Source of the DNA: Halalkalirubrum salinum
GTDB lineage: Archaea; Halobacteriota; Halobacteria; Halobacteriales; Haloferacaceae
Direction: 5' to 3'
Assembly: GCF_005543295.1 (NCBI RefSeq)
Contig: NZ_SRSG01000032.1
Span: forward strand, 17,169-81,168
Length of the DNA stretch: 64,000 nt
In this document: one piece after another, positions 20,605 through 29,137 of the stretch
Numbering within the stretch: position 1 is the stretch's first letter
How the letters are laid out: each line of letters opens with the position of its first letter
Made by a program: the position numbers and the translations under genes
Notes under the pieces: model-generated
Seen by the model: only the letters and a program-made list of their open reading frames with translations
Databases searched by the model: none
What the model was told of the DNA's origin: nothing

Positions 20605-21762
20605 ATGAACGTCACGCGACGCAAGACTCTCTTAGCAACCGGAGGCATTCTCACCCTCGCCGGATGTATCGATAGCTCCGATGCAGGTGGCAATGGTAAC
20701 GGAAACGAGACGGAAAACGGGGACAATAACGACGAAACCGTCGAGTACGACGTCTTCCAACTTGGACCGTCGCCCGGCCGCCCGCTGTGGCGGTATGGCC
20801 CAGACACCGGCTTCATCTCGCTCATCGAGTCAGAAGACTCCCGCCCTTGGATGGTCGATGACCCGACGGAGCTCGACGGGCTCGAGGAGTGGTTGGATGA
20901 GACGGACTTCGCGGAGTCGAACGTAATCTACGTCGAGACGATCGGCCCGAACACCTGCTACAGCGAGATCGATATCTCGGACGTGGCCATTGAGGATGGT
21001 GAGATCGTCGGCACCGCCGAGGCTAACGATACGAGCGGTGACGACGAGGGCTGCGGCGAGGCAGAGACCCACCCGTCAGCGCTCATCCGCGTGACCGGCG
21101 AGGAGCTGCCATCAATGGCGACGCTAACGGTCGTCGACGGACGTGGTGACGACAGCGACGTGGCCGCCGACGGCCTGCTCGTCGATCCGGAGTTCCTCCC
21201 GGGAACCGTCGTGCCGCCCGGCGATCCCGTGCCCGTCGAATCGCTCGAGTGCGACGAAGAGGAGTTTACGCGGCACTGGGGGCCAGACAGTGAGGTCGCC
21301 CGCGGCGAGGCTGAAGACAAAGATGGCGAGGCAACGTTCGCTATGCGCGTTCACGCGGGCCAGCCATCGGGCGGCTACGACGGCGTCACCGACGAGGAGT
21401 CGCCCGAGTTCGAGCGTGGCGACGAGGTCACGGTGACAATGTGGAACGTCTCCGACGAGATGCACGGCACGGGCAACCGCCACAAGTATAGCCTACAGGT
21501 GCTGACCGAGGACGGTTGGCAGGACATCCGCGGCGCGTCGAGCGACCGGGCGTTCGAGTACACCGACGAAGGGGTCGTTCACCGCCCCGGCGAGGGCTTC
21601 GAGTGGACGTTCAGGATGACTGAGGAGGGGGTTATAGAGGACGGGCACTACCACGAAGATGACTTGGAGGTCTGCCCGGGGCTACCCGCTGGCCGCTACC
21701 GCTTTGCCTTCCACGAGGCCGGGGACGACCCACTCGCCGGCGAGTTCGACTACATCGGATAA
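20605..21762 (+). CDS. Tat lipoprotein, unknown function
   Basis: 385 residues. Twin-Arg signal (VTRRKTLLATGGILTLAGC) with lipobox LAGC, then a Gly/Asn/Glu-rich linker (residues 28-45) and a very acidic extracellular domain. The C-terminal third (about 265-385) has an alternating pattern of hydrophobic strands, RGDEVTVTMWNVSD, HKYSLQVLTEDGWQ and FEWTFRM, like an Ig-type beta-sandwich. Several Cys residues in the mature part could pair. I do not recognise a defined family. First gene of the accessory zone after the tRNA array. Confidence 0.8.
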   Translation: MNVTRRKTLLATGGILTLAGCIDSSDAGGNGNGNETENGDNNDETVEYDVFQLGPSPGRPLWRYGPDTGFISLIESEDSRPWMVDDPTELDGLEEWLDETDFAESNVIYVETIGPNTCYSEIDISDVAIEDGEIVGTAEANDTSGDDEGCGEAETHPSALIRVTGEELPSMATLTVVDGRGDDSDVAADGLLVDPEFLPGTVVPPGDPVPVESLECDEEEFTRHWGPDSEVARGEAEDKDGEATFAMRVHAGQPSGGYDGVTDEESPEFERGDEVTVTMWNVSDEMHGTGNRHKYSLQVLTEDGWQDIRGASSDRAFEYTDEGVVHRPGEGFEWTFRMTEEGVIEDGHYHEDDLEVCPGLPAGRYRFAFHEAGDDPLAGEFDYIG

Positions 21763-21834
21763 TCGGGCGGTTGAGGAGACTACCTACGAGCGTCAGGAAC
21801 ACGAAGCGAATCTTTAGAGCCAGTTTGCGGGCAG

Positions 21835-22158
21835 TTAATTTTCATGGGCAACCATGAGATCAACCATGAGATCGATCAGCGGTTCGATCTCTTCGAATCG
21901 CGGACCTCGTGTCACGATCTGTTGCTTTTGGTCCCAGTTGATGAATCCGGAATCGGCTAATTTTGGGAGGTGAATGTGGATCAAGGTGATAGTCTCGTTA
22001 TCGAGTTCATCGTTGCCTGTCAGCTCTTCAAGTTCGAACTCGTCTTCATCTCGTGGGCTTCGGGTATGGAGTCGAGTGATAATCCGCCGGCGGTGGGGAT
22101 GGCTCAATATCTCCAGCAATTCACCGAGATCGTCTGCTTTCTTTGGTTGTCGTGGCAT
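21835..22158 (-). CDS. Winged-helix DUF7344-type protein
   Basis: 107 residues. The N-terminal half is a winged-helix fold (LLEILSHPHRRRIITRLH; LHIHLPKLADSGFI-type recognition region) seen in the many haloarchaeal DUF7344 regulators, often encoded beside membrane or accessory genes. An acidic insertion (DEDEFELEELTGNDELDN) separates the helices. Role: probable DNA-binding regulator; target unknown. A TTTAA-type TATA element lies upstream near 22224 on the minus strand. Confidence 0.78.
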   Translation of the reverse strand: MPRQPKKADDLGELLEILSHPHRRRIITRLHTRSPRDEDEFELEELTGNDELDNETITLIHIHLPKLADSGFINWDQKQQIVTRGPRFEEIEPLIDLMVDLMVAHEN

Positions 22159-22669
22159 ATTGGTGGGTTCTGATTCCAGAACTCCTGCCTTGCGTGTGGA
22201 TCACGCAAATGAACCGGCGTTAAAGATACCCACCGACGTTCATCACCTCCTATAGAATCAGGAAGGAGTAGCTTTCCAGTTGTAGGTACGAGTCCTAGGT
22301 TCGCTCTCCATACGTGTAACACCCACTTGTTACTCCCAAAATCACAGATGACAATTTTTCGAACTCAAACACTACACCAATGGATATGTGAATTGTATAA
22401 ATGGCTCAGCTCAACTGACAGTGGTGATTCACCAACAGCCGACTCGCGCGCTGTATTCAGCAGCACCTCTGAGATATCTTCATTTTCTGTCCGAAGTTGC
22501 GTGCGCGATACAGACGCGTGCAGTCAGCACGGAGACTGCGTTATGTTCCCGAATAAAATGTGAATTAGTCGTGGGAGCGTTTCTGCGTACTGACTGGGCA
22601 TCGGTACGTCAGCCGGGCTTGTGGATGGATTTAAATATACACATACTAAGGGTCGGTAATACCATCCTA
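22159..22669. other. AT-richer intergenic region, possible IS debris
   Basis: 511 bases without a supported gene. The stretch 22420-22560 (GCGCTGTATTCAGCAGC and onward) resembles one at 24065-24100 (CGCGCTGTGTATTCAGGAG), which may reflect remains of the same element. A TATA element TTTAAATAT lies at 22630-22638. The open frame through this region is simply the upstream extension of the TraB gene. Confidence 0.45.
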
Positions 22670-23449
22670 ATGGACCCCACATCGGCTGTCGACATCGACT
22701 CGGATCCCCGGATAACTGGCGAGTACATGCGTCAGGTATCGAGTAAGGACGGTCTACTCACATTGGTCGGCGTCGTCCACGACCATCCAGCAAGTACGTA
22801 CCGCGTTCGACAGGTAGTCACGGAACTCAACCCCGAAGTACTCGCGTTGGAACTGCCGCCGATTTCGATACCGCTATTCGAGCAGTACGCCAGCACCGAC
22901 CGATGCCCACCCGTCTTCGGCGGCGAGATGAGTGCGGCGATTCAAGCCGCCGACACGGACACTACTGTCGGGATCGACCGACCGACCGGCGGCTTCTTCC
23001 AACGGCTAGCACGGAACCTACTTCGGGAACGGCCATCGCTACAGACGGTTCGAAACGTAATCTCGGCTTCCGTCAGAATAACGAAACACGCGATTACCTG
23101 CCGTGCTGCGGCGGCTATCGGCGCACGCACATCAATCCGACTGGAAGTCGATTCCCCGTTCACACACGATATCGACTGGACGGACGCACCCGACGATCAG
23201 GCACGCGACGAGCGCAAGCAGGTTCGTCGTTCCCGCTCATTTATGAATGCGTTTCAGACTGCGAGTCGTGCTCAGGCCTCTCGACTCGAAGATGTGGCCA
23301 GAGAAGAAGAGATGGCCGCTCGACTCTTACAGCTTCGCGAGGAAGGAAACATCGTCGCCGTGGTCGGTATCGATCATCTCGACTCGATAGCCGAACGGCT
23401 GAATCCAGTGGGTGAAGCTGCCTCATCCGACGGCGCCCGCGATCAATAG
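22670..23449 (+). CDS. TraB/PrgY-like domain protein
   Basis: 259 residues from ATG 22670, 36 bases after a TATA box (22630-22638). The start LLTLVGVVHDHPASTYRV, followed by NPEVLALELPP and near the end NIVAVVGIDHLDSI, is the TraB/Tiki/EreA-type pattern (a His loop, a Glu after a strand, and a closing strand-His). Relatives include pheromone-shutdown proteins and possible metallo-hydrolases. Unlike many archaeal TraB proteins it has no C-terminal membrane spans. The frame stays open upstream to 22388, but that extension has non-haloarchaeal composition. Confidence 0.75.
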   Translation: MDPTSAVDIDSDPRITGEYMRQVSSKDGLLTLVGVVHDHPASTYRVRQVVTELNPEVLALELPPISIPLFEQYASTDRCPPVFGGEMSAAIQAADTDTTVGIDRPTGGFFQRLARNLLRERPSLQTVRNVISASVRITKHAITCRAAAAIGARTSIRLEVDSPFTHDIDWTDAPDDQARDERKQVRRSRSFMNAFQTASRAQASRLEDVAREEEMAARLLQLREEGNIVAVVGIDHLDSIAERLNPVGEAASSDGARDQ

Positions 23450-23704
23450 CCCGCCCAGACAGACGTTTCGACGGCATCGAATTGGTGCCGGCGTTCGTGT
23501 GACTATCCATCTACGATATCATTACTTCGCCTATCCCACAGTATACCCAAGAGAGCGATCGTTCGTAAACATCTCGGACAGTCCGAATCTGTTGGTTGAC
23601 GGGTATGTACGAATACCTGGACTGGTGTAACGCGGGTCTACCAATCCTCCGTTTCAGATATCACCGTTATAACAATATTCACACGAGTAATGGACTTGAA
23701 TGCA

Positions 23705-23950
23705 ATGGAGCGAGACCACGTAACTGATGACGACGAAGGCAAAGCAGTAGTTGACTCTCACGGGGAAAAGATCGGGATGATCACCGAGGTCAGATCCGGT
23801 ACCGCGTACGTAGATGCGGACCCGGGCATCGCTGAGACCATCCGCTCGAAACTCGGCTGGGGCAAGGCCGACCAGGACGACTATCCCCTCGAGAATACCC
23901 GCATACATACAATAACCGACGATGAGGTGCGACTCAAGGACGACTTCTAG
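23705..23950 (+). CDS. PRC-barrel-like small protein
   Basis: 81 residues from ATG 23705 (an ATG at 23690 gives 86). Typical haloarchaeal PRC-barrel pattern: DDDEGKAVVDSHGEKIGMI, AYVDADPGIAETIRSKLGW, then LENTRIHTITDDEVRL. PRC barrels bind proteins or RNA; this stand-alone form is common in haloarchaea and has no known role. A TATA-like GTTATAAC lies at 23666-23673, making the start at 23705 with a short leader plausible. Confidence 0.8.
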   Translation: MERDHVTDDDEGKAVVDSHGEKIGMITEVRSGTAYVDADPGIAETIRSKLGWGKADQDDYPLENTRIHTITDDEVRLKDDF

Positions 23951-24206
23951 GCCGAGCCTCCACAAGAGACTCCAAGACAGTGGTGTTGTGTGTCAAGCTT
24001 CCGAACTCACTTCGGCAACGCAGTGTCTTGGCTGATCAAATCTGATTGTATCTGTAGTGTGAGATACGCGCTGTGTATTCAGGAGAGCAACAGTATTCTA
24101 TCACCGGCAGATGATTTCAACAGAGCAAAAACAAACAGAGACAGTAGTTCCGCGGTCTGTAGCCGCAACTGCCGTGTTTTTGTGCTACACGCTAATTGGA
24201 CGCAAT
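23951..24206. other. Intergenic region, possible IS debris
   Basis: 256 bases, lower GC, no supported gene. A GCGCTGTGTATTCAGGAG segment near 24069 resembles one near 22429. Ends at a 46-bp palindromic element. Confidence 0.4.
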
Positions 24207-24252
24207 GTCAGGAACCCGCGACTGAAGTCGTGGGTTCCCGCCTTGAATCTCT
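24207..24252 (-). mobile_element. Solo 46-bp IS200/IS605-like right-end element (copy 1)
   Basis: A hairpin with 11-base arms (AACCCGCGACT / AGTCGTGGGTT, one G-T pair) starts GTCAGG and ends CTCT. It matches the element inside the acyl-CoA dehydrogenase at 55660-55705 over all 46 bases with few changes. The same hairpin core ends the tnpB element at 41165-41184. It contains no gene. It sits just upstream of the broken cupin gene. Confidence 0.8.
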
Positions 24253-24259
24253 AAACTAG

Positions 24260-24680
24260 ATCGACATCGACAAGATCGGAAGCAGCATCCAGCCCCCAGC
24301 AGTGATGCGAAAGCTCGCGAAGCCGCTCGGACTCACCAGCGTCGCGATCAACTACGACGAACTCGAACCGGGCGATAGCTACGCGTTTGCGTACCACAAG
24401 GTCGATATCGATCGGCCCCGGTGAGGCCGTTCGGTTCGATCGCGAGGAGTTCCAGCGGGGATGGAATCGCGGTGAAGAACGGGTTCGCACGCTGGCGATC
24501 GGGGCACAACTCGAGTACGGTCAACAGACGAAACTGCACCACTGTCAGCCCTGCGAGGAGGAGACGGAGGCACAGCTAACATGCGCAGAAGACGAAGCGG
24601 CGACGATCGCCCGCTGTGTGGTCTGTGGAGCCGAAACTGGGAGATGGTACAAAGGATCCATGGAGGGAGAAGTCCCGTAG
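24260..24680 (+). pseudogene. Cupin-domain protein, broken
   Basis: Fragment 1 (24260-24424) reads KPLGLTSVAINYDELEPGDS then AFAYHK and stops. Fragment 2, in the +1 frame from about 24411, reads GPGEAVRFDREEFQRGWNRG and ends with CVVCGAETGRWY at 24680. Together they are the start and end of a haloarchaeal cupin with a C-terminal Cys-rich tail (CQPCEEE...CVVCG). About 25-30 residues of the middle, where the metal-binding His/Glu motif should be, are missing and the frame is shifted. There is no start codon in the first fragment (TAG directly upstream). Confidence 0.75.
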
Positions 24681-24749
24681 TGGGCCTCAAATAGTAAATA
24701 TTGCTCGTACAAAGCTTCTTTATCATGGGAATCACTAACATATACTGCG

Positions 24750-24920
24750 ATGCCAGACACCAAATCCGGTCGGGAACGAAAGGGACGCAACAAGCGTGCA
24801 CAGCTCGAACGCCAGCTCAACAAGCAGGAGTTGCGGGCGCTCGAAGGCGAGGAAGAGCCCCCCGAACCGGCAGAACCTGACTCAGAGTTCCTCACCGAAC
24901 CCGACGAACTCGACGAGTAG
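24750..24920 (+). CDS. Small hydrophilic conserved haloarchaeal protein
   Basis: 56 residues. N-terminal half very basic (KSGRERKGRNKRAQLERQL), C-terminal half acidic and Pro-rich (EEEPPEPAEPDSEF), so it is strongly polarised in charge. A TATA-like TTCTTTATC about 27 bases upstream of ATG 24750 predicts a leaderless mRNA. The basic half could bind RNA; that is inference. I recall similar short proteins in other haloarchaea without a function. Confidence 0.7.
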   Translation: MPDTKSGRERKGRNKRAQLERQLNKQELRALEGEEEPPEPAEPDSEFLTEPDELDE

Positions 24921-24975
24921 CTGACCGATCGCGACACCCCTCGGTCTTATTCTGTCTGCATTCGTACCACGAGTC

Positions 24976-25718
24976 GTGCAACCGCGAGCGACCGACGAAA
25001 CGGCATTTTTCGGCGAACAGCTCGGCCCTGACGACGTCCGCCTCGCACTCGAGTGGGCGGAGTACGTCGGCGATGAGACGCGTGAGGTGACGATCAACAT
25101 CGACGGCGAGCCGACTGATGGACTGTTCGGCCTCCAGGCGTTCGAAGTGGGAACGTACGGCCACGAGGTCGTGATCAACGGCGAGCCGCTGTCAGGGTTG
25201 CGTAACAGCTACAAAAATAGGAGTAAACAGTATCTAATAGTATGATTCATACTCGAAAGTATTACTAGTACCTGTAGCGAAGCTACAAGAGTCACATGGC
25301 CCTCAAACACGGTCTATACGAACGTTCAGGAGGGTTTTGTGACATTCCACACTCTAGCAAGCCGTTCCGCTGGAGTGCGTGCTTCGATGAAGCGTCCTGC
25401 ACGTTGTTGGTGCTGGGAACGTCACTTGAAGGATATCCCTCCGGTCGCCCGGTGCGTCCCGCCAGAAGCACGAAAATAGAAAGTAGCAACGTAGTGAGGC
25501 CCAGCCACTCACAGCAAAATACTGCTGATTGCTACCGAAAATAGGAACGGTTCGACATCCCACCGAACGACGGCTGGCAGCACTGGATGGATGCGCTCAC
25601 AGGCGCAGCACTCCAATCGGGCGAAAACACGATCAAGATCGTTCGTGACCCGGGAAGCGACGACGCCTTTGCGATCGGCACGATAGTCCTCCAGTGGCAG
25701 GATAGCACCGACAAGTGA
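24976..25718 (+). pseudogene. DUF7383-like beta-sandwich protein split by a 353-bp insertion
   Basis: The 5' part (GTG 24976 to 25197) reads RATDETAFFGEQLGPDDV and ends NGEPLSG; the 3' part (25551-25718) resumes FDIPPNDGWQHWMDALTG and ends at TGA 25716. Joining them gives one continuous sequence of about 130 residues with no gap, so the gene was split cleanly. The family, as I recall it, is a haloarchaeal protein of unknown function with a jelly-roll-like strand pattern (VEVGTYGHEVVINGEP type). Reading through the insertion gives an unrelated 16-residue tail. Confidence 0.8.
25198..25550. mobile_element. 353-bp insertion without transposase
   Basis: Interrupts the DUF7383-like gene. GGTT occurs on both sides (25196-25199 and 25549-25552), a possible 4-bp target duplication. 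Inside are AGTATGA-T-TCATACT (25239-25253) and TGTAGC-GAA-GCTACA (25273-25287) dyads. The ends share GCTACAAAAATAGGA / GCTACCGAAAATAGGA as direct repeats. An 82-codon frame (25296-25544) is Ser/Cys-rich and not convincing. It could be a MITE or a decayed IS. Confidence 0.6.
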
Positions 25719-25834
25719 CCACAAGAGAATCCAGTTGTCGATCGGCGATCACAATAGTATTCCACTGCTGACCGGTGACCACAACAGTATTCGACTGTTA
25801 AGCAGTGACTGCAACGACCGACTACCACCGATCG
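25715..25834 (+). repeat. 30-bp tandem repeats
   Basis: Units of exactly 30 bases at 25715-25744, 25745-25774, 25775-25804 and a weak fourth at 25805-25834. Shared pattern GTGACCACAAYAGTATTC then a variable half. The first unit overlaps the stop codon of the broken DUF7383-like gene, and the array ends 21 bases before the TnpB right-end hairpin. No spacers, so not a CRISPR. Confidence 0.75.
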
Positions 25835-25855
25835 CCTGTGCCGCAGAGTGAATCG

Positions 25856-25990
25856 CCTCGGGGTCAAGCCCCGAGGCTTCCCGTTTCTACGACGTGACTT
25901 GCAGACACGGACTCGAAATGAGTCGTGTCCGTAGCGGTCACAGTCTCCACGGGCGTTGATTCGGGCCATCCCAGCCCTAGTTCAGAAAAG
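25856..25990 (-). ncRNA. Predicted omega RNA of TnpB 1
   Basis: TnpB elements express a guide RNA from the 3' end of tnpB through the right-end hairpin. Here the hairpin contains the tnpB stop codon in its loop, so gene and RNA overlap as in characterised elements. The 5' limit is approximate, and the guide would be the flank below 25856. Inferred from family knowledge, not from expression. Confidence 0.4.
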
Positions 25991-27105
25991 CCTCTCTGCA
26001 AGACGTTCATCGCCGCATTCGCATCTCTGTCCGTCTCGAATCCACACGAGGGACAGGAGTGTTCCCGCACCCAGATAGGTTTCGCCGTCTCCACACCACA
26101 CGACGCACACTCTTTCGTCGTGCCTCTTGCATCGACCTGCTTGACGTGAGTGCCGTACAGGTCGGTTTTGTATTCGAGGAGCGTGATGAATTGTCGCCAC
26201 GCCGCATCTTGCTTGTTCCGGGCGTTATGCGACTGTTCAAGCATCTCTTTCACGTCCAAGTCTTCCACAAATACGGCGTCGTATTCACGGACGAGCCACG
26301 TCGTAATCTTGTGCTGGTAGTCCAGCACCTTCCGCTTAATGTGACGCTTCACCGTCGCCACTTCCCGGCGTTGTTTCTCGTAGTTGTTCGACCCCTTCTC
26401 TTTCCGTGAGAGTTTGCGTTGTTCTCGTCGGAGTCGTTCGTACTCATCTTCGAGGTCAAGCCAATCTACAGTCTTGCCGTCAGACGTGTGGATGTAGTTG
26501 AGGATTCCGAGGTCGATACCCACGCTGTTGCTTGAATCTAACTCGTCCAGCGTGGGTTTCTCGGGTAAGTCAGCGCCGTCGGTTTCGAGGCCGAAGGAGA
26601 CGAACCACTCGCCGGTCGTCTCCTTCTTGAACGTAACCTCCTTGATAATAGCGTGGTCAGGAATTGGGCGGTGATAGCGAATCTTCATCCAGCCGATTTT
26701 GCTGAAGCGGACGTAAGCATACCTGTCACGGCCCCTTTTTTTATCAAGGTCGAAACCGGACTGGTTGTATGTCACACTCCGATAATCAACTGGCGCTTGT
26801 CGCTTGAGCCGACCGACGGTGTACCCCTTCTCTTTCTTTTTACGAAGGTTCGAGAGGTTCCGATGGAAGCGAGCGACGGTGGCTTGGGCAGCCTTCGAGT
26901 GCAGTTCACCGAACACCGACCACTTGCGTTTCCACTCGGGGAGTTTGTTGTTCTGGTCGTACTCACTTGGCTTGTCGTCTTCAGGACTGTTCTCGTAGTC
27001 CCAGCGGACGTGGTTGTAGAGTTGGCGATGAACGTCGAGATGGTGTTCCAGTCGCTCCGCTACCTCTTGTGTTGGGTAAGCATGATAGCGGTGACTGTGT
27101 TCCAT
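25864..27105 (-). CDS. tnpB: RNA-guided endonuclease TnpB (IS1341 type)
   Basis: 413 residues. RuvC-like nuclease with all three acidic residues: D198 in VGIDLGILNY, E281 in VFVEDLDVKEM and D361 in TDRDANAAMN. A zinc finger with CASC and CPSC lies between the last two motifs. N-terminal wedge/REC-like region begins MEHSHRYHAYPTQE. Family members cut DNA next to a short TAM using the omega RNA and help the element persist. ATG 27105. The gene looks intact and probably active; mobility would need a tnpA elsewhere. Confidence 0.93.
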   Translation of the reverse strand: MEHSHRYHAYPTQEVAERLEHHLDVHRQLYNHVRWDYENSPEDDKPSEYDQNNKLPEWKRKWSVFGELHSKAAQATVARFHRNLSNLRKKKEKGYTVGRLKRQAPVDYRSVTYNQSGFDLDKKRGRDRYAYVRFSKIGWMKIRYHRPIPDHAIIKEVTFKKETTGEWFVSFGLETDGADLPEKPTLDELDSSNSVGIDLGILNYIHTSDGKTVDWLDLEDEYERLRREQRKLSRKEKGSNNYEKQRREVATVKRHIKRKVLDYQHKITTWLVREYDAVFVEDLDVKEMLEQSHNARNKQDAAWRQFITLLEYKTDLYGTHVKQVDARGTTKECASCGVETAKPIWVREHSCPSCGFETDRDANAAMNVLQRGFSELGLGWPESTPVETVTATDTTHFESVSASHVVETGSLGA

Positions 27106-27188
27106 CGCTGTCTCTTGATTAGTCGTATTGTCGCTTAATCGTTTGTATCACGAGTTGTCGGCTTCATCCCCGAGGTCAAGCCTCGGGG

Positions 27189-27386
27189 TATTCGCCTTGT
27201 CCGCTGATAAAGTATATAAATAGCCAATAATCCGAAACAAAGATTCTTGCTAACAACTCTCACGAAAAGAGCGTAATCAGCAGACTGTAACCGCATATAC
27301 TGGCCCGATTGAATTCACATGCCACCACCTCGATCGAGATATACCGATGGATTTTTATAGAATCACAAACAATCAGTGTGATGACT
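27189..27386. promoter_or_regulatory. Region before thermosome with two TATA-like sites
   Basis: AAGTATATAAATAGCC near 27210 is a TATA-like site facing right, and TTTTTATAG at 27351-27359 is centred about 27 bases before the ATG at 27381. The second is the likely thermosome promoter. The stretch between is AT-rich with no gene. Confidence 0.55.
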
Positions 27387-29054
27387 ATGAGTCAGCGAAT
27401 GCAGGGACAACCGATGATCATTCTCGGAGAGGATTCCCAGCGCGTCAAGGACAAAGACGCCCAGGAGTACAACATTTCCGCGGCGCGGGCAGTCGCGGAC
27501 GCGGTCCGCTCCACGCTGGGGCCGAAAGGGATGGACAAGATGCTCGTCGATTCGATGGGCGACGTAACCATCACCAACGACGGCGTCACCATCCTGACCG
27601 AGATGGACATTGACAACCCGACAGCAGAAATGATTATCGAGGTCGCCGAGACCCAAGAAGACGAGGCCGGCGACGGGACGACGACCGCGGTCGCGATCGC
27701 GGGCGAACTGCTCAAAAACGCGGAGGATCTCCTCGAACAAGACATTCACCCAACAGCGGTCATCAAGGGCTACCACATGGCCGCCGAGCAGGCCCGCGAG
27801 GAGATCGACGATATCGCCGAGACCGTCGACTCCGACGACACAGACATCCTCAAGAAGGTCGCCGAGACCTCGATGACCGGCAAGAGCGCCGACCTCGATC
27901 GTGAGGTCCTCGCCGAGCTCGTCGTCGGTGCGGTCCAGCAGATCTCTGTCGACGCTGACGACGGCTCGACGGTCGTTGACCTCGAGAACCTCAAAATCGA
28001 GACCCAGACCGGTCGCTCGGCACGTGAATCCGAGCTTCTGAAGGGCGCGGTCATCAACAAAGACCCTGTCCACGACGACATGCCGACCAACTTCGAGGCT
28101 GCGGACATCATGCTCCTCAACGAACCGGTCGAGGTCGAAGAGGCCGACGCTGACACGCAGGTCTCGATCGAGAGCCCCGACCAGCTTCAGCAGTTCCTCG
28201 ACCAGGAAGAGGCGCAGCTCAAAGAGAAGGTCCAGCAGATCGTCGACACCGGTGCTGACGTCGTCTTCTGTCAGAAGGGTATCGACGACCTCGCCCAGCA
28301 CTACCTCGCCAAAGAGGGTATTCTCGCGGTCCGCCGAACCAAGAAGTCCGACATCAAGTTCCTCAAGAACATCGTTGGTGGACAGATCGTTTCGGACCTC
28401 GACAGCGCGAGCGAAACCCACCTCGGCCACGGCTCGATCACCCGCGACGAGGAGGGCGAGCTGTTCTACGTCGAGGGAGACGGTGACGAGGTCCACGGTG
28501 TGACGCTCCTGATCCGCGGCTCGACCGATCACGTGGTCGACGAGCTCGAACGCGGTATCGAGGATGCGATCGACGTGGTCGCCTCTACGGTTGCGGACGG
28601 CCGCGTGCTCGCCGGTGGCGGCGCGATCGAGGTCGAACTCGCCTCCCGACTCCGCGACTACGCAGACTCGGTTTCGGGTCGCGAACAGCTGGCTGTCGAG
28701 GCGTTCGCCGACGCCGTCGAACTCGTTCCCCGAGTTCTCGCAGAGAACGCTGGACTCGATTCGATCGACCTGCTCGTCGACCTGCGTGCCGAACACGAGG
28801 CAGGCAACGCCCGTGCAGGCCTGAACGCGTTCACCGGCGACGTCGAGGATACCTTCGAGGCAGGTATCGTCGAACCCGCACACGCCAAAGAGCAGGCGGT
28901 CTCCTCGGCTGCAGAGGCCGCGAACCTCGTCCTCAAGATCGACGACATCATCGCCGCGGGCGATCTGTCGACCGAAGGCGACGGTGACGAGGCCGGCGGT
29001 GCTGGCGGCATGGGCGGCATGGGCGGCATGGGTGGCATGGGCGGCGCGATGTAA
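27387..29054 (+). CDS. thsA: Thermosome subunit (group II chaperonin)
   Basis: ATP-driven ring chaperonin of the cytoplasm; 555 residues, normal length. Diagnostic motifs: [32 protein letters not shown], the catalytic VGDGTTT-equivalent [22 protein letters not shown], and [14 protein letters not shown] [15 protein letters not shown]. The C-terminus has the GGM repeats ([11 protein letters not shown]) typical of archaeal thermosomes. Starts at 27381 or 27387; the second gives the canonical MSQRMQ. Other haloarchaeal subunits are probably encoded elsewhere. A long antisense reading over it is a shadow. Confidence 0.97.
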   Translation: MSQRMQGQPMIILGEDSQRVKDKDAQEYNISAARAVADAVRSTLGPKGMDKMLVDSMGDVTITNDGVTILTEMDIDNPTAEMIIEVAETQEDEAGDGTTTAVAIAGELLKNAEDLLEQDIHPTAVIKGYHMAAEQAREEIDDIAETVDSDDTDILKKVAETSMTGKSADLDREVLAELVVGAVQQISVDADDGSTVVDLENLKIETQTGRSARESELLKGAVINKDPVHDDMPTNFEAADIMLLNEPVEVEEADADTQVSIESPDQLQQFLDQEEAQLKEKVQQIVDTGADVVFCQKGIDDLAQHYLAKEGILAVRRTKKSDIKFLKNIVGGQIVSDLDSASETHLGHGSITRDEEGELFYVEGDGDEVHGVTLLIRGSTDHVVDELERGIEDAIDVVASTVADGRVLAGGGAIEVELASRLRDYADSVSGREQLAVEAFADAVELVPRVLAENAGLDSIDLLVDLRAEHEAGNARAGLNAFTGDVEDTFEAGIVEPAHAKEQAVSSAAEAANLVLKIDDIIAAGDLSTEGDGDEAGGAGGMGGMGGMGGMGGAM

Positions 29055-29137
29055 GCCCGCTCGACTGCCAACATCCATTCAATACCGTCGCGCTGCATCG
29101 CCGATCGAACTCACGTCCTATTTGTTTCGATCGGTAA

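Larger units (their letters stand above)
25856..27188 (-). mobile_element. IS200/IS605-type element 1 (tnpB only)
   Basis: Bounded by two hairpins with the same loop: right end CCTCGGGG-TCAAG-CCCCGAGG (25856-25876) and left end CCCCGAGG-TCAAG-CCTCGGGG (27168-27188). It contains tnpB and no tnpA (IS1341-like). The exact outer cleavage sites are not determined, so the true element may extend some bases beyond each hairpin. Confidence 0.8.

Noticed and set aside
22388..22669. N-terminal extension of the TraB-like gene
   Set aside because: Not acidic and upstream of the TATA box; ATG 22670 fits promoter and family.
25296..25544. 82-codon frame inside the 353-bp insertion
   Set aside because: Ser/Cys-rich, no known domain and composition unlike neighbours.
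19769..27190. Integrated provirus at tRNA-Ser
   Set aside because: No integrase, structural or replication genes; only an island-like region is supported.
27363..29078. 571-codon frame antisense to the thermosome
   Set aside because: Typical GC-rich shadow of a highly biased gene; no family resemblance and it overlaps a certain gene fully.
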